A DNA stretch of 64,000 nt from Doris montereyensis. Its lineage: Eukaryota; Mollusca; Gastropoda; Nudibranchia; Dorididae. Both the position numbers and the translations under genes were made by a program. Location: positions 1 through 64,000 of the forward strand of contig JAXRKP010001195.1 in the NCBI GenBank assembly GCA_037039925.1, given 5' to 3'. The notes below the pieces were generated by a model. That model worked only from the letters and a program-made list of their open reading frames with translations. It ran no database searches and was not told where the DNA came from. Shown piece by piece: positions 29,546 through 39,559 of this stretch. The first letter of the stretch is position 1; each line of letters starts with the position of its first letter.

Positions 29546-32500
29546 ATGATTGGGTCCATACATGCAGCACTCATTCTTAGGCGAGACGTCCTTGCCACAT
29601 ACAGAAATGTACAGCCTATGCATTGGCCACCTAGCTCAGCTTTCCTCCTTTCAAAGCAAAGTGGTATTCCTTCACTTCTCTTGATTCTCATAAAGAACTT
29701 GTTATCTTGTAGGAAGGACAAATCAACTATTCGCTCTGAAAGACTTGCTTATTCACTATGTCATGATATTTGTTATAATTTAACAAACGGCCAATGGAAG
29801 ACACCAAAGCATCTGTTGTTAGATATGTCTGTCAGACATATTACTGGAAGCTCAAGAGTTGTTAATTTCCTAAACCGTCTTGGACATTGTGCCTCTCATT
29901 CAACTCTTTTGGAGCTAGAAACGGCGATGTGCGATAGCGTCAGTGAGAATAAATCAAATCTTCCCGCGGGTGCTACAAAGCAAGCCCTTATCACTAATTT
30001 CTGTTAGGACAATTTTGACCTTTTAGAAGAGACACCAAGTGGGTTAGGGACCACTCATTCGACCCATTGAATCATAATACAGGAAACTCTTGAGGAATCC
30101 ACAAATGAAGATCTGACCCAAGTTCAAACATGCAACAATAGTGGAATGACAAAGACAAAACGACGCTCTGTAAAATATCAACCAACAGACATTGAACCCT
30201 GTTTTGTTCACAGCAAAGTGGAGCCAACAGTAGATGTAAATGAAACCTACTTTGAATATGAAAATGAAAGAAATTTAAAAAAAAGCCTTTTTTTATGGAT
30301 GTTCTGTTGCTTAAAAAAAATTAATTCAAGTAGTGCTACTTTCCCTAGCTGGAAAGGCTGGGTATCTGCCACGGCTGAAGACAAGGAAGAGAAACAATCT
30401 CTCGTAAATTATATGCCACCCATCAATGCCTCAGTAAACGAATTATCAACAGTTCAAAAACTATTGCAGATTTCAATGCATGCAACTGATGATTTAGGAC
30501 AGAAATTCACTTCTGTGACTTTTGACTTAGCAGTTGCAAAAAAAGCCTTCGATATCGTATGGAACCAACCCAGTGTCTACAAAAACGTTATCGTTCATCT
30601 TGGCGCTTTTCATACCACCCTGTCATATCTTTCTGCCATTGGTAAACTCATGAGGGGGTCTGGTTTTGAAGAAATAGTGATAGAAGCAGGAATATGTGCA
30701 GAGTGCATTCATACATGGTTGAAGCTCTTGAAAGATTACTTTTCACGTTTTTTACTTAAACATTATGTTCCAATCAACTGATTTCACAGCTGACATTAGG
30801 TGTACAAAATCTTGAAACAAATTTATGCCATGCTGCATTTGACAATGCTGTCAATTTAGAAGCTTTAAACCTTCTATTTGGTCAGTACGAATTTTTCAAG
30901 GAACAAGTAAAATGTGGAACAAATGGCAACACAGCAAAGTTTTGGTTTGACTACATGGAAAAAGTGTGGAATGTTTTACAGTTTTCAGTGGCAACAAAAA
31001 CCAACAATTTTGACATGCATGTTTCATCTTTGCAGAGGCTGTGCCCTCTCTTATTTAGCATGAACAATCAAAACTACGCAAAGTACATGAGTCTGTATTC
31101 TGTAATGCTGCTCAATCTACCCGAAGAAGCAAAAGTTTTGATACAAAACAGAGGATTCAGCATGTAGAGATCAGATGTGCCTGCTGGGAGGTCCGCTATT
31201 GATTTGACCATAGAACAAACCATAAATAAGGATGCAAAAACAAGCGATGGAATCGTTGTGTATAACAGAAGCTTACCCGCATACTACAGATGGTGTGTAA
31301 CACGCCATAATTGGTCCCAATATGTCTCAGCTTTGCAGCACATGACCAACTTGGATTCAAAATCCTCAGATAGCCACAAAGACATAAATGCTTCTGAGAG
31401 AAGAATGAGTGAGAAAAGTGTGAGGAGTACTGTAAGAGCTTTTCAGCATTCACCAACCCTTTTGAAATGAGCACAAGTGAATTGATTTGTTTTTCGTCAG
31501 GGAAGAAAGTATCTGAAGACATTGCTAATGACCTGTTAAAAATAAATGAGCATGGAAAGGAACGCGTTGAGAACTCTGTGGAATCAAGATTGAAAAGTAA
31601 AACAGTTGAGTTCAAACATCCATTACCAAAATCAACACTCAAAACTTTTTGCCTCTGCCACAAATGTCGTAGCTGTCCAAAGTAAAACTAAAGAGATAAA
31701 AATGAAAGTCCAAAGAAATTTGTTTAGCCAATTGCTTGTGTTGTCACATGAGCATGATATTAATATGGAAAAAGTGTTATGTTGTCCATTGAGTCCAACT
31801 CCCTGGTCCTTGGCATTTATAATGGCATCACCTGATGGCTTACCTTTGAAGACAAACAAGGCAACACTTTTACATACCCTTGAAAAACAAGAGTTTATTG
31901 TCACTGAAGATGTCTCTAAGACACAAGATACGGTCTATGTCGTGGATGGAATGGCTTTTCTTCATAGCCTTACAGATATGCCTAACACTTTTGGAGATCT
32001 TGTAAAGAAATTACTCCAGTCTTCCCAAAACAGCGTGCATACATTTTATTACAGACACATATAAATCAGACTCCATAAAGAGTACTGAACGAGACAGAAG
32101 AGGGCGATCCAAGGACTCTTTCTTTCTGAAACAAAATACCATCAAACTGGAAGCATTTTTGGCCAGTGATGAAAATAAGAAAACACTGACCAGTTTTCTA
32201 CTCTCGGAACTCCAAAAAGATCTTCACGCCCCTGCTTTATTAGACAGAGAGCTTTTTTATGTGTGTGAAGACAGGTGTGAACTGTTAACAAGTGATGATG
32301 GAATATATGTGATTTCAAGACCTATTCAAGATCTGTTTTCATCACAAGAAGAAGCAGATACACGAATAATTCTCCACTGTTTCTACATTTCAAGACAGAC
32401 TTCCATTAACAGAATCGTCATTAGATCACCAGACACTGATGTCTTTCTACTCCTGCTATCATTTGCTGACACAATTAACAAAAACCTGATTTTCGACACT

Positions 32501-33214
32501 GGAACAGGAAACAATAGACGCCAAATAAACATGTCTCAACTAGCATCATCAATGCCTCCACGTCTGGGAGATGCAATTCTTGGCCTCCATGCTTTTACTG
32601 GCTCGGATACAACAAGCTGTTTTGCAGGCAAGGGAAAAGTCAGGCCTCTCAAATTTCTAAAAAAAGATCACTGCCTAATTGATGTCTTTGCAAGACTTGG
32701 GACATCAGAACAACTATGCGAAGATGACCAGTCTAAATTGGAAGCTTTTGTGTGCACTCTGTATGGAAACGCATCTTATAGCTGTGTAAATAAAGTCCGA
32801 TATGATAAAGTAAGACAGAGTTTTAAGGGCAAGAAAAGCATCCTTTCAAATTCAAATGGTGTTGATCTCTCACAAATGCTACCATGCAAACAAGTGCTCT
32901 ACCTTCATATGAAAAGAGCCAACTACCAAACTTTGGTATGGAGGAACTCGCCTGATCAATTCTTTGATCTGCCTGAACCAAAGGAAAATGGCTGGAGAGC
33001 AGCACTATCAGGAGGACTGGAGATTCAGTGGTTAAGTGAAGATTTTTTGCCAAGAGATTTGCAAGAGATTTTGTCCGATTCAGATGTCAATGATGAAGAT
33101 GACGATTACGAGAATGAGAATGACAGTATTGACAGTGACAGTGAAATGATACCATCAGACAATGATTCTTCTCCTAGTGATGAAGACTGTTCCGATACCG
33201 ATGAAGAACAATAG
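29546..33214 (+). pseudogene. Decayed intronless gene of a multicopy animal family with a C-terminal PIN/FEN1-like nuclease region
   Basis: One protein of about 1,200 residues can be followed through shifting frames. 29546-30781 holds TPKHLLLDMSVRHITGSSRV and then SGLGTTHSTH, with stops at 30005 and about 30067. 30860-31460 holds IEQTINKDAKTSDGIVVYNR, with a stop at 31165. Next come 31430-31680, 31606-32064 (LSPTPWSLAF; DGMAFLHSL) and 32159-33214. Breaks: about three stops and four frame shifts. The last piece (351 residues) carries EEADTR at 64-69, SPDTDVFLLL at 90-99 and TGSDTTSCFAGKGK at 147-160. These acidic clusters sit like the metal-binding residues of FEN1/XPG PIN-like nucleases. From memory, relatives in cnidarians and molluscs are 'uncharacterised', often with a cysteine-rich CXC end. 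Here the end is an Asp/Glu/Ser tail instead. It lies inside a TIR element and could be its transposase or a passenger. Confidence 0.72.
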
Positions 33215-33626
33215 AATAGCAGGTGTGTTTGAAAGAATAAGATGAAATGCAGAAAGAATATGTTTTGAGAAGTGTTTTATTCCATTTGTTCACTTTATAA
33301 TTCATCTAAATCAGTCATTTTAAAAAGTGCATGTCCCATTTATGCAAAATCTGAAATATGTTTTTATGTGTTTTGAGAAAAAAAGCTGTTTTATTTCATA
33401 TTTATACTATGTAATTCATCTAAATTAATCCTTTGAAAATGCAAATATATCCAAACTAAGCAAGATAGTGTCATGAAAATGTTTTGGAACACAAATATAT
33501 ATGTCTAAAAGAATTTTTTATCTTATAAGAAAAATCATGATTTTTTGCACTCTGTAAAGATGACACTTTATAAAACCATAACAAGTTGGATTTTATACCT
33601 TAAGAACTATTCTATCAAGAAAACAT

Positions 33627-33676
33627 AGTGACAAATTTCCCCCACGGGGGGGGGGGGTACGGTGGCCCACGGACTA
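33627..33676 (-). repeat. Right terminal inverted repeat
   Basis: Reversed, it reads TAGTCCGTGGGCCACC..., a C tract, then GGGGGAAATTTGTCACT, matching the left arm. Confidence 0.8.
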
Positions 33677-34700
33677 CTTCCACGGCCTTACCGCACTAGG
33701 GTGAAATGAATGCAGGTGACAATCAATGTTTGAAGATGAAACCATGTATGTATGACAACATGATCTGGTTGTTTTTGTATTATTAAGGTTAAGCTGATCT
33801 AATGGAACAAACAGTTGGTCATTTTTAGCCTTTACGAAACTATGTATTTTATTTCTGGCTCAATGTTCTTCTAACGGTATCCATTGCGACTGGTTCGGGT
33901 TGGTTTTGGCATTTCCTTCAGTGTATGTATAATTATTACAAAGCTGGTTGCATTTTTTTGTACTTTCTCAATTTCTTGTATGTAGGATTGCAGGTCTGTT
34001 GGTGTGGGTCCCAGACACAGATACCAAAATCTAAAACTGGTTTTACTAAAATCTTGTAGCACTTCTCTTTTACATTTTGAGGACAATTGTAAAAGTTTCT
34101 TCTAAGGAAGGCCAAACAGTCATATAGTGTTCTTTCTATCTTGTTCTTTCCATTGCAATTTAGTGTCTATTGTAACTCATGGGTATTTTGCACTGTTGTG
34201 TATTTTTAGTTTTTGGTTATGTATGTAATAATCTGAGGTGACATTTTTTTTTATTTGTTTGCATATTTTAGTGTACTTAACATTTATCTGAATGGAACTC
34301 TGTTTTCCACTTTCTCTCCTATTCTTGCGGTGTGTTTAGGTCATTTTGTAATACTTTGTAATCATCCATGTTATTTATTCTTCTATACAATAGACTATCA
34401 TCAGCAAATAATCTCAGTTTGGTACCCGGTGAGAGGTTTTGATCAATATCGTTGATATATTATATTGAGAAAAATAGAGGACCTAAGACAGTTCCTTGGG
34501 GAACATATGAAAGCATTGGTTTGGCATTTGATTCAACACCTTCAACAATTATCTTTTGAATGCTTTCCACAAAAAAATAAATGATTTGATTCATCAAAGA
34601 AAAGAATGTTGAAAACCATACCCATCCAATTTCATTAGTAATCCATTGGGATCTAAAATGTGCGCATTTCTGCAAATTCTCGAACAGTCTCGCAATCATA
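33677..34700 (-). mobile_element. LINE ORF2 fragment (reverse transcriptase), right part of the interrupted copy
   Basis: Minus strand, in protein order: LSYVPQGTVLGPLFFSI (34460-34510), then KLRLFADDSLLYRRIN (about 34385-34440), then a decayed thumb region with EKVQKNATSF. The C-terminal block continues across the transposon into 28820. The box (VPQGTVLGPLLF) and FADD spacing fit the CR1/Jockey group. There are many frame breaks. Confidence 0.72.
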
Positions 34701-34739
34701 CATGCATAGAACGTAAAGCTTTACTGAAACTTGTGAAAG

Positions 34740-35650
34740 TTTTTTAGAGTACTGCAGTTGGCAATGGTGTCTGAAAGTAAAGATTGTTCTACTCGGTTAT
34801 GGTTTGGGGGAAGAAACTATGGTTGTATAAGTAAGACTGCTTGTGGTTGTATGTATTGTTCACAAAGATAAGCTCGTGTCTTGTGTGTCTTTGGTTTTTG
34901 CTCGAAGTAGTCTGGACTAGTGACTGGTGTACCGTCTCCTTTAATTCATTTGAATAAATGTTTAAACTAAACGGTTGTGCCTTCTGAGCGTTTCCAATGT
35001 TTGCCATTTTAGTTTTTAGTTTATGCAGAGCTTCTGTCACACATCCTGGTTCTCGAGACCGACAGTTGGTGGCAAATCGTGCAGCTCTTCTTGGCTCTTT
35101 TTCATTTTTTATATAGTTTTCTTGAGGTGCAAGTCCAATGCTGCACTAGAATATTCCAAAATGGGCCTTACTAGAGTAATGTACGCTTGTGATTTTATTT
35201 CTTGTGTGCAGCATACTGTAGATTGTAGGCTATGAGCCTAGGTAGTAAGGTAGAAGAGACTTGTTTGCTTTTGTTATGACTATGATATAGTTTACGTGTC
35301 TGTCCCATTTCAGATTTGTATCCAGTTGGACTAAAATAAGGTGTATTTTCTGCATGTTGTAGTATGTGGTCATACATTTTGTATTGATATTGACTGGTCT
35401 TTTTCTTATTTCCCATGGTGATGACAGAGCATTTCGAGGGGTGGAAAGTCGTTTGCCATTTTTCTGACCAGGATATCAGGGAGTCAAGGTTTCTTTGTAG
35501 CGTCACTGTTATTGTGTCGCTTTCGTTATTTATATATCTGAATAGTCAACAGTTTTAACTCTGTATATTACGATATTTGTTTTTCTACATCATTTATAAA
35601 TTTCAGGAAACACATCACTGTACCCTGTGGTACTCCTGATAGCACAGAAA
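34740..35650 (-). mobile_element. Second LINE ORF2 C-terminal fragment
   Basis: Minus strand: LQRNLDSLISWSEKWQTTFH and PSKCSVITMGNKKKTSQYQY (35395-35506), then NLKWDRHVNYI, RRAARFATNCRSREPG, and the terminal SFFPQTITE at about 34800. It covers thumb to C-terminus of the same group as its neighbour, in the same orientation but from a separate copy. Confidence 0.72.
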
Positions 35651-36153
35651 AATGGTTCGCCATTCTTCTGAAGACTATGTCTTTAGCTCCCATTGAGTTT
35701 CCTTCTACTTGTATACGTCACGACGGGAGCTACAGTATTGTTATTATTGTTCTAAGTATACATAGAGCTCATTACATACAGTACTGTTTTGTTTTTATTT
35801 GGGTTTGTTTACAAGCCACGGCAATGCAATGGTGCTCGATCACGTTCACAGCTGCATGTGACTTTGTGTGCGCGTGCGTTTGCGTGTATATAATTGATAT
35901 CAACTTGCTGATCACGTAACATGTCGGGGTTAAGTGGACAAGTGAGGGAGATTGGAGCCGGGAGAGGAACGGCTTGAGTCTTCTCGGAATGTGCGCCTGT
36001 TGTTCGGTGCCTTTCCTCGAAGTTAACACTCGAGTCGTGGATAGTTTAGTAATATCTGTCTAGCGTTGTAAACATAATGTAGAGTTGTATACACAGTTAC
36101 AACGGGACTCAGTTACGCACGGGGAGTAGATGAACCCGCCCTCCACGAAGCTC
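35650..36153 (+). other. Unassigned sequence before RTE copy 2, possibly its 5' leader
   Basis: GC-richer than its surroundings, with ACAACGGGACTCAGTTACGC just before the block GATGAACCCGCCCTCCACGA. The latter block has a counterpart at the 5' end of copy 1. No frame was recognised. Confidence 0.4.
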
Positions 36154-36360
36154 CTGCTGCCTTGCAAGCGCGTCTTGGCCGACTAAAGGCTAAGGGAGTT
36201 AACCCTGACAGAAAATAACCTGCTGCCTTGCAGGCCGGTCTTGACTGACCAAAGGCGAAGGGAGTTAACCCTGACGGAAAATAACAACCTGCTGCCTTGC
36301 AGGCTAATCTTGAATGACTAAAGGCTAAGGGAGTTAACCCTGACAGAAAATAGCAAGGCC
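36154..36360 (+). repeat. Three 5' monomers of the RTE-like LINE
   Basis: Units begin at 36154, 36220 and 36289 with CTGCTGCCTTGCA, and each contains GGGAGTTAACCCTGAC. The periods are 66 and 69 bp. Confidence 0.88.
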
Positions 36361-39300
36361 TGGTAAAGGGGCTTCAAGGTGGCAGCCGCACCATCTACCT
36401 AGGATACAGTGGGCTAATCCCCTGTTTATCCAAAACAAACTGCCTCAGAGGAGAAATAATAGTAATATAACCGGCTTGATCTTTTGAAGACGAACTTGGA
36501 AACAAATACGACTGTGATTTTTGGAACATGGAATGTTAGGGCAATAAATGGAAAAAAGTTGAATTAGTTAAGGAAATGGAAAAATCCAAAGTAGATATTT
36601 TGGCTATTACAGAAACAAAGAAAAAAGGACAAGGAATAGAAAATGAAGGACCGAATCATATTTTAATCTTCTCAGGAGTAGATGTCAAAGATAGAGCTAG
36701 AGCAGGAGTAGGCCTCCTAGTGCATAAAAGGCATGAAAAGCTACTAGAAAGTTGGAAATTTATAAGCCCACGGCTATTAGAGGTAAATGTTAAACCAAAA
36801 GGACGAGAAATTAAATTATTAATAGCTTATAGACCAAACGAAGACGCAACTAAAGAAGAAAAAGATATTTTCGAAAACGATTTACAAATAGCTGCAGAGA
36901 ATAATAAACCCAAACAGGAACTAATGCTTTTAGGAGATTTAAACGCTAGGAGTAGGCAACAATATAGAAACGTCAGGAAGAGTAATAGGTAATGAAGGAG
37001 AGACAACTTCTCCAAATGGAGAGAGACTAATAGATTTTTGCCTAAAAAATAACATGAAAATAGCCAACACCTTTTTTCCTCATAAAGATATCCACAAATA
37101 TACAATAGTAAATGAAGACAGGTGTGAAAAGTCAATGATTACATAATAGTTAGCAGCTCCCTTTTTCACAGTACATTGGATGCAAGAGTAAACAGAGGAG
37201 CAGAAATATTTAGTGATCATCATTTAGTGATTGCCAAAATGAGATTACTGACTGAAGAAAGCAAACAGGAAAGGAAAAGAGAAGAAAGCTACTAAACTCA
37301 AAATAGAGGAACTAAATATACCAGTAGTAAAACAGGTATACCAATCTAGGATAAAAAGATTTATCAGTGAAAGACATGGATTTGAATGATAGCACGATAG
37401 AAGAAAAGTGGCAGATGTATATAGAAACACTCCTTAGTTGTACTGAAGAGGTTTGTGGTAGGAAACAAATTAAAGGAGATAAGAAAAGAACAGCATGGCG
37501 GAATAACAAAAAAAGAAGGATGCCTGGAAGAAATACTTGCAAACAATGAGACCAGAGGAAATGATAGATTACGCGAATAAAAGAAAAGAGGAAGTTAGGA
37601 AAGCAAAACAGGAACAATGGGAAGAGCTTGGACAAAGACTTCAAGAAAGCTATCAAGGAAATCAAAAGCTGTTCTGGGGAACAATGAAGAGCATGAGAAA
37701 GACCAAAGCATGCCCAGTACGACAAATTAAGAATGCCAAAGGAGAAACAATGAAAGAAGACAGCCAAATCAGGGAAACATGGAGAAAGCATTTTCACCAA
37801 TTACATAATCCCTCCAGAACATATGAAACAAGGAGTAAAGATCAATTAGTAAGAGGAGACAGCTGAAGATGTAGATATATCAATGGAAGAAATCCAAACA
37901 GCTATAAGAAAAGTGAAATTAGGAAAAGCCCCAGGAGCAGATCAAGTTTATCAAGAAATGATTAAAAACCAAGGGAGAGAGGCACACAAACTACTACATG
38001 CCAACAAGCATGGAAGTCCAAACAGGTGCCAGACTGGAAAAAGGGAACAGTAGTACCAATACATAAGAAAGGATCAACTATGGAATGCTCAATCTATAGA
38101 GGGATATCACTACTTAGCGTTCAAGGAAAAGTACATGTCAGGTATACCAGGATACTGGAAATGAGACTAAGGAAAAGAGGAAAAGAGGAGAGGATCAGAT
38201 TGAAGAGCATCAGAGTGGATTTAGACCAGGAAGAAGCGTACAAAACCACATATTTACAATTAGACAAATAATAGAAAAATTCCTTGAGAGAAACATTGAC
38301 TTGAACATGTGTTTTATTGACTGAGAAAAGGTATTTGTCACTATGAGAAGGACGAACTATGATATTCCTTAAAAGAACACAATGTAGAGCAAAATTTAAT
38401 ATAAGCCATTAAAAGTTTTTACAATAAACCAACATGTGCAGTGAGAGTAGCTGGAAACATCTGCAGAATTTGATGTAGATATAGGAGTAAGACAGGGTTG
38501 TATTCTAAGTCCTCTTTTGTTTATCATATTTATGGATTCAACCGTAAAGGCATCCTCAAAAATGAATGTAGGTATGTGGAAGTTCAAACCAGTAAATGTA
38601 TCAATGCTTTCATTTGCTGATGATTTAGTTCTGTTTGGAAAATCAGAAAGTGACCTTCAGTCAAATATCAACATTATAAACAATGAACTAAATAAAAGAG
38701 GAATGAGAGTAAATGCAAAGAAAACCAAAAACAATGCTATTGTGCAGGAGAATTTAGAACAAGTTCAAAGCTACAATTACCTAGGAGTAATGATTAACTC
38801 AGATGGAAAATTAAGAGAAGAAATCACTAAATCAGCCAGAGAATCAAAAAGGCAAGTGCAACATATAACCATATAGGAAAGGCCTTTGTAGGTAAGCAAG
38901 AATTATCAACAAAAACCAAAATGGCAGTACACAATAGTTTATTGTCCTACTCCTCTATGGCAGCGAAACCTGACCTTAGACAGTAGAGAAAACAGTAGAG
39001 TACAGGCAGCTGAAATGTAATATCTAAGAAGAGTATTACGGAAAACTAAGAGACAAAATCAGAAACACAACAATAAGAGATCAAACCAAAACAGATGGCA
39101 TAAAAACTAAGATAGAAACAAATCAATTGAGATGGTTTGCGCATGTAAACAGAATGAATGACAATAGAATAGCTAAATCAGTATACAGTGCTCAAGCCCC
39201 AGGTAAAAGTCCAAAAGGCAGACCTCGGAGAAAGTGGGACGAAGATATACAAGAGGCATTGAAGCATAGAAGTTTAAATTTTTTAGGAAGGAAACAGAAA

Positions 39301-39393
39301 ATGCCAGGACAGGGCATCCTGGAGAAAGATAATCTCGGGCATCTGAACCCATGCACCGAAAGGTAGAATGGGAACTCATAAAGAAAGAAAGTA
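36154..39393 (+). mobile_element. RTE-like LINE, copy 2 (inactive)
   Basis: Same family as 13273-16578, opposite strand. Order: monomers; endonuclease (36530-36990: GTWNVRAI, ILAITETKKKGQG, RAGVGLLVHKR); linker with EEVRKAKQEQWEELGQRLQE (37537-37866); reverse transcriptase (CSIYRGISLLSVQGKV at about 38085; VSMLSFADDLVLFGKS at about 38600, catalytic FADD intact); C-terminus RWFAHVNRMNDNRIAKSVYS; 3' end (AAAG)n at about 39380-39393. There are many frame shifts and stops. I could not find a clear target duplication. The 3' end abuts an AGT/AGC microsatellite. Confidence 0.85.
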
Positions 39394-39552
39394 CTAGAAC
39401 TAGCAGCAATAATTGTAGCAGTGGTAGTAGTACATGCAGCAGTAGTAGAAGTGGTAGCAGTAGTAGTAGTGGTGGTGGTGGTCGTAGTAGTAGCAGTAGT
39501 AGTAATAGTATTAGTAGTAGTCGTAGTAGTAGTAGTAGTAGTAGTAGTAGTA
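39394..39552. repeat. (AGT/AGC)n microsatellite
   Basis: Imperfect trinucleotide repeat right after the LINE 3' end. The Ser-rich frame is an artefact. Confidence 0.9.
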
Positions 39553-39559
39553 AAAGAGC

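Larger units (their letters stand above)
28821..33676 (+). mobile_element. 4.86-kb DNA transposon with terminal inverted repeats, carrying a decayed nuclease-like gene
   Basis: The ends are inverted copies. The left starts TAGTGGGTGGGCCA and the reversed right starts TAGTCCGTGGGCCA. Both then have a C tract and GGGGAAATTT(A/G)TCACT. The left arm is about 59 bp (28821-28879) and the right about 50 bp (33627-33676). The element splits a minus-strand LINE whose unbroken relative at 4855 reads GTCCATT/CCAC. Flanking ATT and CTT suggest a target duplication of 2-3 bp, now imperfect. The single large gene inside (29546-33214, plus) is intronless and broken. A 3-bp duplication, simple inverted ends and a FEN/XPG-like nuclease recall the Academ superfamily (AcademX lineage). 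That assignment is my inference from memory. Confidence 0.75.
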
